DNA from: Chlamydoabsidia padenii
Taxonomy: Eukaryota; Mucoromycota; Mucoromycetes; Mucorales; Cunninghamellaceae
Assembly (NCBI GenBank): GCA_025330725.1
Contig: JAIWND010000004.1
Coordinates: 1 to 64,000 of the forward strand
Length of the DNA stretch: 64,000 nucleotides
Direction: 5' to 3'
In this document: in pieces, positions 10,849 to 22,299 of the stretch
How the letters are laid out: each line of letters opens with the position of its first letter
Position numbering within the stretch: the stretch's first letter is position 1
Made by a program: the position numbers and the translations under genes
Notes under the pieces: generated by a model
What the model was told of the DNA's origin: nothing
Databases searched by the model: none
Seen by the model: only the letters and a program-made list of their open reading frames with translations

Positions 10849-12134
10849 ACAGACTACCAACCACAGGTTCAGATTTCATTCTTGCTGCCATATATTGTCC
10901 CTTGAATAGTTTTCCACGAGTGTCGTACATCATTTTCAATGCATCCTCCTCTGATTTAAAAGTGATGTACCACATATCGGCGTATTCATTCTTGATGTTG
11001 ATGATTGGTAAGGAGCTGTTGACGTCTTGAAGGAATTGATGGATCTCCTAGAGAGTAAAAACACAAAAACAAAAGAGAATATGTGATCAGTAAATATGGC
11101 CCATTATTTTGTTTGTTATGTTATTTACGTCTTTGGTTGCATCAGGTACATCTCGCAAAATTAAAGTTGTACGCTGCATTGATACATTAGGCTTCACTTT
11201 AGTACCAGAATCATCCACAGTAACCACAGACGAGCACCGCAAAGTTTCAACAATATGATCCATATCAGAGGTAAGTTCCAGCACCCGCTTAAAGTTGGCA
11301 ATCGTTGCAATCGGAACGTAGAGATCAGGATCCATTTGTGACACTAGATTAATGAATAGCTTGTTAGTGTCATTATTATCATGTATGTTAAAACAATCAA
11401 GTCATCCTTACCAAGATAGCTGTCATTGGCCAAGTTTTGTCTAAAGCAATAACATATAAAGGTAAGTTTGTGAGTATATTGTATATGATTCCTTTGAATC
11501 CGCTCTTGTATTCTATTTACCTTGAAAAGTAGTATTCCAATTGACGCTGAAGCGGATAATCAATTTGTACTATTTTTGACTAGAGATAAGTATCCCTTTT
11601 TATTGATCTTCACACCACCCCCTTTTCCTTACCTTCTGGAAGATCCATATTTGATTGGCGTTGTTCTTGTTGTTGGAGAGGAATCGAAGTGGTAAGAGAA
11701 GATACATCAATAGTAGAATCATCGGTCAGGCTAGAGCTTGTACAGGCAGAAGACAATTTGGTATGATGGTGATGGTCATCATGCATAATAATTTCCACAT
11801 CGTCTTCATCGTCTTCGTCATAATCATCGGTTAAAGTATTATTATCTGCTGTTATAGATTGCCCCAAGGCGCCTATACCATTTTCAAAAGAAGTCACCAT
11901 ATCATCCACGCAAGTCTTTCGAATCTGTTGTCTGGCTGTCGTATAATAGGGTGATTCCATATTTGATAATCCGCAGTTTTGATGTAACCCCAAAGAAGGA
12001 CGTTGGACAGTAAAACTATTTGAGGGGAGTTTGTATTGTTGCTTGAGTGGTTTATTAACATTGTCGTTGTTGTTGATTGTATTGGAAGTAACAGGCGACT
12101 GTTGTTGTGTTGATGAAGTACTGATTGTGGTCAT
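9157..12134 (-). CDS. LARP4-like La-motif RNA-binding protein
   Basis: Seven exons: 11633-12134, 11521-11569, 11412-11440, 11129-11343, 10851-11047, 9712-10751 and 9157-9641; 838 residues. The La motif is encoded by exons 2-4: QRQLEYYFSRQNLANDSYL, then SQMDPDLYVPIATIANFKR and VVTVDDSGTKVKPN, which matches the LARP4 subfamily better than LARP1. An RRM-like domain follows (RTTLILRDVPDATKD, then NEYADMWYITFKSEEDALKM). The N-terminal 180 residues are Gln/Ser/Thr-rich with an acidic run, and the C-terminal half is Asn/Gln/Ser-rich and disordered, with a short FFPPLPG motif also common in La-related proteins. LARP4 proteins bind poly(A) and the poly(A)-binding protein and stabilise mRNA; that role is inferred. 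For exon 2 the acceptor at AAAAATAG was preferred over CTCTAG ten bases earlier because only it keeps the frame open. Confidence 0.85.
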
Positions 12135-12429
12135 TGGATGTATTACCGTTAACAGGGAGCTACTTTAGATACAAGTAAAAGTGATATACAGTACACAAAA
12201 AAAGATTGATATATGAAGAGGGGAGTAATGGAGTGCTGATAGTATCAAAAGAGGAGTGAGTATGAATGGATATATAGGGTTAAAGTAAGTAAAGTGAAGG
12301 AGCTGTTTCAATGGATATAGTTATAAGACAAAGAAACAAAAGGAAAGTACTTTTTTTTTAAAAAAAAAGTACGTAAAAAGTCAAGAGAGAAGAAAGAGAA
12401 AAGGAAAGAAATTTCTTGTTTTTATTTGT

Positions 12430-12466
<37 letters not shown>

Positions 12467-13602
12467 GCCCAACAGTACAGGCACAGATAAATTCAAAATC
12501 ACAAAGTGCTCATTCAAACCAAAATAATCCACACCTTATATAATTACTCATTACTGACTGCATACATTCTATCACTTTCCCTTTAATAAATAAGATCACA
12601 TTAAGAGCATTGTCGCGTTCTTTCAGTAAGGACCAAGTATTCGGGCCTGGTAATCCTTGGATTTAATTGGCTGGTCGGGGATTCATTGTCCTCTAAATGA
12701 ATTCCATTCCTCTCTCGCTTTCACTTTCACTTTCCACCAAGACCTACTTATTTGCAGGTAATCAGCGACAATTGATTCTTTGACCTTTTGTATTAACATT
12801 TGTGTTTCTGTTTTAGTTATATACACTATCTATTCATCAAACACCTTTGGCAGGGAAAGAAATGACCAAGGGCAATTGATTCCAACTTCTACTTTGAATG
12901 ACTCTAGTTCACGATATTCCTCATAGGTATGGTGGACAATACATTCAACCTGTTAACAAACTTTCTATTGTAGATGTTTAACGACAAAGGAAAACGACAC
13001 GACTGTCCAACTGAAATCCCACACGTCTCGAGTATCATCAATTCGGTATGAACAACATCAAGTAATCAGTATTGAAAAGACTAACTTTAACAACAACACT
13101 ATGGACACAGTTGAATATATTCCTTCTCTGACAGAATATGAAGAACGTTAAAGACCCTGCAAACTGCTTAGGATTAGAATAGTATCACTTGAGCTTTGTC
13201 TCAACTTGGCATATTCCCCTACATAATATATCATTATCGTCTTTTTTAAATAAACAATCAATTATATTATCCATCAATAATAGTCTCATAATAATATCAT
13301 GCCTGTTTATACTGAATGTATTATGCATAGCATGGGCGAATATTGTTACGGTATACGGTGGGGAATCATTGTTAATGCAGCAATAGTAGACGGTGTTTAA
13401 AATGACAAGGAAATAAATACATAAACTAAAAAGCAAGTTGTTTGGTACCATATACCATTCAATCATTATCCCAACAATAAAAATAACCCAATTATATAGT
13501 AATCCAAATACATGATTTATTAAGCCTGGAATACATCCATAATAATAACAGCAAAAAAAACAACCACTACTGATCTAATATACTACAAAAACTCTGCACT
13601 CA
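12135..13602. other. Spacer between the LARP4-like and STIMATE-like genes
   Basis: About 1.5 kb without a supportable gene. It contains the LARP4-like promoter with a 26-base palindrome (12347-12372), an A tract of about 38 bases (12430-12465) and ordinary AT-rich sequence. The 3' end of the downstream gene presumably lies in 13490-13602, where AATAAA-like signals occur on the minus strand. Confidence 0.5.
12347..12372. repeat. Perfect palindrome GTAC-T9-A9-GTAC
   Basis: A 26-base perfect inverted repeat without a loop, about 215 bases upstream of the LARP4-like start. It could extrude as a short cruciform or act as a nucleosome-poor poly(dA:dT) promoter element. It may also be chance in a homopolymer-rich genome. 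Confidence 0.8.
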
Positions 13603-14849
13603 TCAAGAGTGTGATGGTGGAGGAGTGTTGCTTTCATGGTGGTCATTTCCAATCGATCCAGTATCAATCCATGGGTTTTGACCTTGTTCAGTTTTAGAGT
13701 ATGCATCCGCATCTTGAAGACCAGTCAATGGCTTTAAAGAGGAGGACAGAGAGACAGCATCTTGTTCACCATCATTCAAAGGGGAAGGAATAAACGGAGA
13801 CCAATGTGTGTTGTTGTCATCGTTATAGTTCATGCTATTGGTGTCATCACCGTAATCGTCATTTTCGTCGTCGTCATCATCGTCATCATAGATCGGTATC
13901 AATATATCTTCATCCATCGCTTCATCCAAATAGATTGGTGTATGGTAAGCATTGTGTTTGACGATCGTATCAATAATCCAGAATTGAGTAATGTTCATGA
14001 TAAGCGGGAATCTACAGTATATATATTAAAGTTTGAGTCTTCTATACCACATCCAATCAACTTTGTTTAAACTTACATTAGCATTACAAAAACCACTTGA
14101 AGTTTATAGTTTTCCAAAGTCCAACCAAGAATCCATTCACCAAAACCCTCCAACCATGGACATAGTTTGAATAATAAAAGTACCACCATTTTCATCACAA
14201 TCAATGAGGTCACATACACTACCAGTTGCTTCGCCCATCGTTTCAGTTGCTTTTTAAAAGGAGGAGTTCCGTATACACCAGTTTGATATCCAGATAATCC
14301 ATAGTGCCTTGCCACACGCTGACTAAATTGTAGCATCGCCCATATAATAGCCGTTCCCAAAGTAGTGTCGACAAAGATATGTAACCAATACCTACAATCA
14401 AGATCAATTAGTATTCAAAATGGGAGTAGTATCATACATGGTTACATTTTATACTTACCAGACACAGGGATTCGAGGGACCATCGTCGTCAAGGGAGTAG
14501 CCAGAGATGTATGACATTGCCAAGTTTAAAGTATGAATAACAATACCACCCATCAGTTGTTTACTAACATCAAAACCCCTAAAAAAGTACAATTGTTTAA
14601 ACATAAAGAATCTTAGTATCAGTTTACAGAGTAAAATTTGCATATTATTTTCGTTTGTTTTCCTTACCAAACTCGTAGCGGGCGTCTTGGCTTTTCTCTT
14701 TGTCGTTTAAGAATGAGGGTTGAAAAGGCAATGCAGGCAAGTAAAAGTTGGACACCAATCGCAAAACTATCGAGTAATTTGCATCCTTGTTGTGGTCGCT
14801 TTTCGTTTTCATCCAATAGTCTAGCCAAAAGGCGAGTGTTTTGATACAT
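13603..14849 (-). CDS. STIMATE/TMEM110-type ER membrane protein
   Basis: Four exons: 14668-14849, 14459-14578, 14077-14391 and 13603-14011; 341 residues. The order of conserved blocks follows animal TMEM110: SFAIGVQLLLACIAFSTLI then LKRQREKPRRPLRVWGFDVSK, NPCVWYWLHIFVDTTLGT, YQTGVYGTPP, and IMNITQFWIIDTIVKHNAY. At least five hydrophobic segments are seen. The last 80 residues form an acidic cytoplasmic tail with a run of Asp. In animals the protein supports ER-plasma membrane contacts and store-operated calcium entry; the yeast relative YPL162C is an uncharacterised vacuolar membrane protein, so the fungal role is open. An in-frame ATG 75 bases upstream (14924) would add 25 hydrophobic residues. 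The shorter start was chosen because the added segment has no counterpart in the family. Confidence 0.85.
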
Positions 14850-15515
14850 GAGTTTTTTAAAAAGTGTGAGGTTTATGGGAATAAAAGATGCTGAGAAAAA
14901 GAAAAAAGCAACTTGCCTTTTCATTAAAAAAGTAATTTAAACGGCGCTTGAATAAATGCCAACCAGCAGTCTAATCAAGTGAATGGAAATCCACACTTGT
15001 TCTTCATAGTCTATCTATTATAATGAGCCCAGTATTAGTGTTTAGGGAAAGAGTATAACAAATAGTAAAGAATAGACCCGGTGAGTAATTGTTAAAGAAG
15101 AAGAGTTACAGTAAGGGATTTGAGAACCAAGTAAAGAGAGACACATGTATCCCTTTCTAACGCTTGATCTGAGCGAACAGAAAGCATACAATTCAATTTG
15201 AACTCAAAACGGTACTATGAATAGAGCGATTGTAGAATAAAAGAAAGGTTTGACGTTTGAATGAAGACCAAGAGTTACCTCTGCATGATTGTCAAGGAAT
15301 TCAGTTTCCGATTATTTATTTCCGCCTGGACACACACACAGTAAAAGAGGGTAAATATATAACCCGACAGTTCCTTTTTGAAGCTATTGTATGATATAAA
15401 GTGATGATATTTTTATTAAAGTAAAAGCAAATATACATTAAAAAAACAAACTATTGTACAATATCTATAGTATAAAAACATAATCGAGGTAGGGTGTAAA
15501 GTAGGAGAAGGCCTG
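14850..15515. other. Spacer between the STIMATE-like gene and the next small gene
   Basis: About 660 bases. The part near 14850-15100 is presumably promoter and leader of the STIMATE-like gene; the part near 15400-15515 is the 3' region of the small gene at 15516. No element of the CGGGATTTNAAA type and no coding sequence were recognised. Confidence 0.4.
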
Positions 15516-15819
15516 TTAATCCTTCTTGGTGGCGGTATGATCAGATGTGGACGAGTACAAGGGAGGTTCTTCACCTAACAGTGTATAAAAATCTAGTGAG
15601 TATAAAAGTGAGAGTTAACGTACTAGTTTTCAACTTACCTGGTTTTGATTTCAAACAGGACAAAAAGACGTGGAAGGGAGCAGCGACATCCATAGGCCAA
15701 GTGGACAGTCCTTTTAGTACATCTTCGAGATGTTCGTTGCATCGATGTGATTGAGGAGCTCGACTGGGTGTATTGCTATGATGATTAAATGGGAAGCCTT
15801 CGTTGTTGGACATTAGCAA
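15516..15819 (-). CDS. Small conserved-looking protein of unknown function
   Basis: Two exons, 15639-15819 and 15516-15574, joined by a GT-AG intron; 79 residues (77 if the third codon, also ATG, is used). The protein has no hydrophobic segment or signal. The central part, RCNEHLEDVLKGLSTWPMD then AAPFHVFLSCLKSKPGEEP, has two cysteines and looks helical; the tail is Ser/Thr/Lys-rich. Not recognised as a named family. It starts 181 bases from the CRM1-like gene, head to head, with a single CGGGATTTCAAA element between them, so the two are likely co-regulated or at least share a promoter. Confidence 0.6.
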
Positions 15820-15904
15820 AAGATCGTTGGGTGAATCAAAAGAGAAAGAAAGAGAAAGAAGAAAGGAAAGTGGCTGTCAGCTTTAAAAAATAAAAACAAC
15901 CAAT

Positions 15905-15916
15905 CGGGATTTCAAA
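15905..15916 (+). promoter_or_regulatory. CGGGATTTCAAA element in a bidirectional promoter
   Basis: Exact copy almost midway between the small gene (start 15819) and the CRM1-like gene (start 16001), 86 and 96 bases from the two ATGs. It is the only shared sequence feature recognised in this 181-base intergenic region. Confidence 0.55.
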
Positions 15917-16000
15917 TCACTGGCACTGTAAATGGCTACCAAAAAAAAAAAAAAAAAGTTATCCTTTCTTCCTCTCTCTTTTTTCTTCTTGATTCTTACA

Positions 16001-19000
16001 ATGAACATTGCAGTAAGTAATTCCTAATTGTACTTACAATATAAGTCTAATACTATTCAATAATGATATACTCTATCTTTATTCCTTAGTCTCTCTTAGA
16101 TCATGACCGTCCACTTGATGTTGGTTTACTTGACACGGCAGTCCAAACCTTCTATACGGGCGATCCAGCAACGGTAATGACCAAGAAACAAACAAGGAGT
16201 GATGTAGGTATACTAATATAACGTATGGTTTTTACTTTGTATATCCGGTAGCAAAAAGAAGCCGAACGTGTCTTGACGGCGCTCCAAAATCACCCTGACA
16301 CTTGGCAGCAAGTGGCATCCATTCTTGAAACTTCCAAAAGCTTACATACCAAGGTAAAACAGTAGTAATCCAACCAGACTAAATCACTATAGGTATTAAC
16401 ATTCGTCTTGATAGTTTCTTGCTTTGCGTATCCTGAACGACTTTATCACAGTGCGCTGGAACACTGTCCCTCTGGAAACTCGACTAGGTAAGTAGTTGAG
16501 AATGATATCGAATAAATGTTAAACTGACCTCTTCTCTCAAGAGATTCGAAATTACATTGTCCAATTGGTGATACACTTAACCTCGACCCCACACTTGGAT
16601 ATGATGGAACGAACATTGGTGACTAAACTCAACATGGTATTAATCCAGATATTGAAAAAGGATTGGCTACAGCATTGGATCACTTTTATTCCTGAAATCG
16701 TCTCATCAAGTCAAACTAACTTGACCCTATGCGAAAATAATCTGCGGATATTGAAACTACTAAGGTAACACGCATATCTCGATCTAGGATTGAAACTGAT
16801 TTGTTTTTTTTTAATGAATAGTGAAGAAGTCTTTGATTATTCTGAAGACCAAATGACTTTGGCTAGGACTCGAAAACTAAAGGCACAAATGAAAAAGGAA
16901 GCTGGTCTTGTTTTTGATTTATGTCAACAAGTACTCACAAGTCAGAATGTACCTCCTTCGTTAATGGAAACCACCCTGGCCACCTTGTCTCAATTCTTGG
17001 TTTGGTTGCCCCATGACTATGTAGTTGGAACTAGACTGGTATCTATACTTGGACCATTGGTAAAGATTGTCTTGAATGAAAAAAAAAAAAAAAAAAAAAA
17101 GAGTGCGCTAACCTTCCTTATTTCTTTCTTTTATAGCTACCTGCTCATCGTATACTAGTACTAGAATGCTTCACAACCATTGTTAATCAAGAACTACCAT
17201 CTGAAGATCAGATCATATACATGTATGAAACTGTGATGATCTACTTGCAAAAAGTGATGCCACTGACACCAGGTAAAGGGAAAAAAATTTAAGTAAAGTA
17301 CACTTGTCAATACATATCTCACATCTCTCTTTTATATACGTATATATTTAGACTTTGTCATCGTTTATCAAGACAGCGATGCTTATGATCAAGAATTTGT
17401 CCATCGCACACTTGTATTTATAACAGCCATCTTATCAAAACATCTCAATGTAAGTAGTATCTATCATATATCGTAATTATCGACTGTCTAACGCATCTTT
17501 TGATTCATTTTATAGAATCTGGCCCCTAGAATCAACACTGACGAACTCATTACTGCTTATACCTACCTATTACAACTTTCAAGGATTGATGATCAAGAAA
17601 TGTGGAAGATCTGCTTGGAATACTGGGATAAACTTGTAAGATAATGGCATACAACAGGATGGGCGTCTCTTCACACTTTTTGTTATTGTTAATAGACCAG
17701 TCAAGACAACCCAATATCTTTGCATTATACCCTAATGCATGTATCCGAACTCCGACAACTCATTTTGGATCGAATGGCTCCCCCTGACGAAGTAAGACAT
17801 ACTCATTCTTACTGATTTACGCTAATTATGGGGCTTTTTTTTTTATTTTATTTTAAATATTCATGTAGGTACTATTGGTAGAAGATGACGACGGTGAGGT
17901 GACAAAGCAATACATCAAGGAAGGCGATACCTCGGTGATATTCAATTTGATGAAGCGTATACTCTCTGCCTTGATCCGACTCGATCCAACAAGCATGGTC
18001 AACCTCATCCTCGAAAGGCTCTCTTTGCTGGTAATACCTACTTGGTATCGATCATATCCTCGTACTCAACTCTTTTATATATCTATCAATAGGTACAAAC
18101 GGAAAACTGGACTTGGATCGATCTCAATAGACTTTGCTGGGCAATCGGAATTACACCTGATACGATGAATTACAATGACGAAACTACATTTTTGGGCCTG
18201 GTGCTGGAGCACTTGGTGCGTTTGCTCGAAGCGTCTTCTTCTCCCTCTCCTAGCGAAGCTTCCTATGTGGTCACATCTTGCTTGGTGCACATCTGTAATC
18301 AATTCATTGTCTATATGAAGAATTATCCTCAGGTGCTGGATATGGCTGTAACACGATTATTCAACTACATGCATGATTCTCTCCCTGGTGTCCGCGACAT
18401 GGCCTGTTACTCATTCAAGAAGATTTGTCAAGGGTGTACATCTACTTTGGCCAATCAAATCATCGGTAATCACACTTCATCTATTCTATGGGTTGCTCTC
18501 AAGGATATCAGTAACCATACTTCCGACCTCGATGTGTCTCAGGTAAAAATGAAAAAAAAAAAGATATAGTATTACACTTTAACCTAACCTCTATGCACAT
18601 GTCTTTTTAGGTGTCTCTTGTATATGAAGCTGTTGGCCTTTTGATCGCTTCCCTTGACTCTGTTATGGATCAAAATCAAGCATTCAATAGTCTGACCAGT
18701 ATTCCCTTCTCCGTAAGTGATTAATGTACTGACAAAGTAAATAGGTTAACTAATTTATATCATCAACTTGCGTATTATATAGTATCTGGATCAAGATTGG
18801 AACAGCTTTATAAAGAATTCATCTCTCGTAACAATGGATAAACTTCGAACGACATTTATAGCAATCAAAATGAATCATGCAATGTGTCGATCGGCTACTC
18901 ACCTATACGAACCTTTCTTCTACAACCACATACCCTCTTTTATTGCCATCTATCAAGTAACATGCGGCTTCATTCAATCTCCAGGTATGTTATACATGTA

Positions 19001-20273
19001 TTCCTGGTAGAAAAGTATTAACTTTGTTGTTGTTGTTGGAAGACGGTGTCAGGGACTCGGTCGACAAAAGGGCATGCCAGAAGATCAAAATCGACATTCA
19101 CAAACTGGTGGAGATGGTCTTCTCATATAGCAATGGTCAATTCCCCGACTATAATCAACTACACCTATTACTCCAAACCATCATGGAAGATTACCATAGA
19201 CTTTTTACTAACTCTGACTCGACTGTGCTAGATATGATGACGATGATTCTTCGTAAATCACAGGTAAAGAAGAACTATATAGATAATCAATTACTTTTAA
19301 CACCAGCTCACTTTCTTTTTTATTATATAATTAGACATTATGGCCCAATTCATTGGATACTATTCTATGCACCTTGTTTGAACCTACAGTGATGTTAATC
19401 AATCAAAACTTTAGTGATTATCCTGACCATCGCCAATCATTCTTCATGCTTCTTAATGAAATGGTAAAACAATACTTTGATGGTAATGATGACTACAATA
19501 ACAATAGGGGACCAGGTAGGTAGACTAATTATTTCAATTTATCTTCTTTTTTAGATCTCCTTCAACTCCCGCCAATCAAGCTAACAATGATCGTGGATAG
19601 TTTATTGTGGGGCATCAAACATACTGTATCGGATATCTCTCATGTAGCTTTACAAACTTGCCTGACATTAATCGAATCAACTAGCCAATTGGAGGACGAA
19701 GATGTAGCGGGAGAATTCTACAGGGCTTATTACTTGCGAATCTTGACCGAAGTGTTAACTGTCCTTGTGGATCCTGATTGTCAAAATGGTAAGTATGAAA
19801 AGAAGAGGGGATGAAACCAACTCACTGACGTCTTTTATCATATAAACTAGGTTTCGAATTACAAAGTCAACTACTGGCCAGGATGCTGGAATTAATTCAA
19901 GAAGGTGAAATCTATACCCAAGTCTTTGATCCTACCACAGTAGAAAACCCATTAATGTCAAACAGCACCTATATTCAAGATTATGTCCAGCGATTCTTCA
20001 ACCACGCCTTCCCATTACTTCAAAAGTAAGTGATTGTTTGTTGTACGGTTGAAAAAAAAAAATCATGCTAACCACTTTTTCATTGTTTATAGAGATCAAA
20101 CAAAAGTCTTGGTGCTGGGTATGTTTGAATACAGTGGTGATATCGATCGATTCCAATCGGATCTATTGGACTTTATTATTGATATTCGCCAGGTGGATGA
20201 TGTGGAGGCGGGCATACAACGACAACAAGAAGAACACGATGCTCAGCTGGAATTACTGGGATACCTACAATAG
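16001..20273 (+). CDS. Divergent exportin-1 (CRM1)-like karyopherin
   Basis: Nineteen exons by hand: 16001-16012, 16090-16173, 16252-16353, 16415-16487, 16542-16764, 16822-17059, 17137-17272, 17352-17449, 17516-17635, 17696-17791, 17869-18030, 18093-18542, 18611-18712, 18783-18984, 19043-19263, 19335-19515, 19555-19788, 19851-20025, 20093-20273; 1029 residues against about 1070-1085 for CRM1. Family text is clear: LLDTAVQTFYTGD at the N-terminus, VLLVEDDDGEVTKQY, NRLCWAIG, GVRDMACYSFKKI, YPDHRQSFFMLL, and DSLLWGIKHT. CRM1 exports proteins with leucine-rich signals from the nucleus with RanGTP. Much of the usually near-invariant middle region is changed. The residue aligned with the leptomycin-B cysteine is Leu493 (codon near 18225), and the normal C-terminal tail is missing. 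A diverged paralogue is more likely than the only CRM1 of the cell. Confidence 0.85.
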
Positions 20274-20801
20274 TATTAGTTATAGTTTTGATATTAATAG
20301 TCTGAATAAACTGTTTATTATTCTTGTATCTGCATAAACTAATAAAACAATAGTATGATGGTACCTTTTTTAAGTCTGTGTGTGTGTGTGTGTATTGGAC
20401 GGGCTTTTGGGATAAATAGGGAAAATGATTTTAAATTCCGCCATTATGCAAAAACATAGAATTAAAACACCGTCAGTATGATTTTTATGCATGTAGAATG
20501 ATGACAAACCCATTCGGTTACATTTTATCCATCCACTTGTGACTTTAGCTGTGCAAATTACATCAGCCTATTAGGTAATGAGCATACCGTAGTCTTGCTG
20601 ATAAGATCTTTTGTCTATTTTTGGTCAAAGGAGCACATTGCATTAATTACGTGTTTACATGCCATGACCTGAATGGGTACATTAGATAGGGTAACGAACT
20701 TTATTTTTATTTTGAGGGAATATATAAATGGGTGATTGACTATACTACAAGTAAAGATATAACTATGTATTTAAAAAGGTGAAGAGGGGAAAGCACTGAG
20801 A
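20274..20801. other. Convergent 3' spacer
   Basis: Lies between the 3' ends of the CRM1-like gene and the small minus-strand gene. It holds a short TG repeat (about 20380-20394) and one degenerate copy of the recurrent element (TTTTAAATTCCGCC near 20432). No gene seen. Confidence 0.4.
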
Positions 20802-21218
20802 TCAATCTAAAAATTGACCCTTAAGGATAGCTTCTTCCATTGGATCCTTTTTCGTCGAGGCACCTTGGTACAAAAAGTAAAGTTAGAAGAGAGAGAGAGA
20901 GAGAGAGTATAAGTTTATTAAACTACTTACAACGATTTGGTGGTGGGAGAGAAAGTTTTAGTTGGTGCAACCTTGATTTTTGGTGTTGCTGTATTGAAAA
21001 AAAAAAAAAAAAAAAAAAGTGTGAGAAGCTGGCTTTTTTATGGTGCATTCCGGTAGTTCCAAGCTTTTTCAACTTTTTACCATAGTGACATATTCGAGAA
21101 GACTACTCAGTCGTTGGGAATGATGTGTGAATGCAGGATGGGTAGAAGGAGAAGGAGCAGAAGGAGTTGATGATGATGATGATGGAGACGTTTGTAAGTA
21201 TTGTGTAGAGAAAGTCAT
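20802..21218 (-). CDS. Small three-exon gene, unknown product
   Basis: Exons 21081-21218, 20931-20988 and 20802-20863 join in frame across two GT-AG introns (donors GTAAAA and GTAAGT, acceptors AATACAG and ACCAAG) to give 85 residues. Each exon alone is below normal ORF cut-offs. The N-terminus starts MTFSTQYLQTSPSSSSS and is Ser/Pro/Thr-rich; the middle reads QRLSSLLEYVTM and the C-terminus ends DPMEEAILKGQFLD. No family recognised. Support is the agreement of phase at both junctions, a clean ATG and an in-frame stop. It could still be a coincidence of AT-rich sequence. Confidence 0.5.
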
Positions 21219-22299
21219 GATTAGTTGATGTTTTTTTTATTAAGGAAGAGTGAGTAAAAGAGAGAGAGAGAGAGAGAGAGGAAGAAGAGGGAAAAGTCAA
21301 TAATAAATATGGGTTTATGTGGGTGAGAAAAGTACACAAATAAAACAACACAAATGAGGACTAGTCTAGTTTAACCTAATCTATAAAGGGATACGTCAGT
21401 TGGAGAGAGATAAGACCAACGAGTCCAATTGGTATTTGACGCCTTTTGACATCCGGGATGAATTTGTGGCATTGGTCGTTTCTTTGTTGCTTCCTATTGG
21501 TCGAGTTCTAGATATACCATCCAAGCATCATTGATTGTTTCTGCATTAATAGCATCCCTATAAGTAAATCATCAAATGGAATCATTATTATCATATCATG
21601 ATTGCTTTTATGTATGTTTACCTGATCATCTATATCCTGTTTTGATGGTACTGTATGATACAAATAAAGTAGCATCGAATCCAGTCGCAAGCCGAATCAT
21701 CACCATTCACTTTTTTAAACCTACGCTAAAAAGGCAAAGAAGAAGAAATGGGCAGCATAACATATCCATATCTTTTTCTTTTCCTACTATAGTAAAGACC
21801 ACGGGGAAAGACATGCCTCTTCCCCAAGTAATGGAGGAGGTAGATCTCTAGAATCCAGACATGACCAATCTAATATGATGAGTATCAACAGTTACAGATC
21901 GTCAGTTCTCTTTCTTTTTTCCTCTTCTAGTTCCTCACTTACCTTTATTTTTTTCAAGCGATGTTGATAACCGTGGGAGATTATGGTTGTTCGAAGCATA
22001 ACCTATTGATTGTATTAAAAATAAAGAAGTAAGCACCTTGCAGTGTTTCACTATCTTTTCCACCCGTTTTCATCCTACCTAGTCGTCACATGATATGAAA
22101 GAGGTCAGTCATGGCAGGGCTTGGGAAAAGCATGAGGGTGAGAAGAAAGAAAAAAAAAAGGGAAGACGTTCTTTTGTTCCTTTTAGGGGGTGAGTCAAAT
22201 TGAAATGCCGCCACAGCCTGACATTTTGCTCACTCCAAAGTCACAGGAAAAAAAAAAAAAAAAGATCTCTCTCTCTTTCTTCCTTCCACGCTTACCACA
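21219..22299. other. Unresolved stretch with exon-like fragments on the minus strand
   Basis: Several short minus-strand segments look coding but could not be joined in one frame: MKTGGKDSETLQGYASNN... and its continuation near 21940-22065; SRDLPPPLLGEEACLSPWS near 21790-21855; LATGFDATLFVSYSTIK near 21645-21700; and DAINAETINDAWMVYLELDQ then stop near 21505-21565. Consensus donors (GTAAGT near 21942, GTAAAC near 21620) and acceptors (TATTAG, TTTTTAG, TTATAG) separate them. This may be a real small gene with an exon I cannot place, or a decayed one. GA repeats lie at 20889-20907 and 21260-21281. The right end contains the promoter of the next gene, with a degenerate element GGCGGCATTTCAATTTGA (reverse strand, about 22195-22212). 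Confidence 0.4.
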
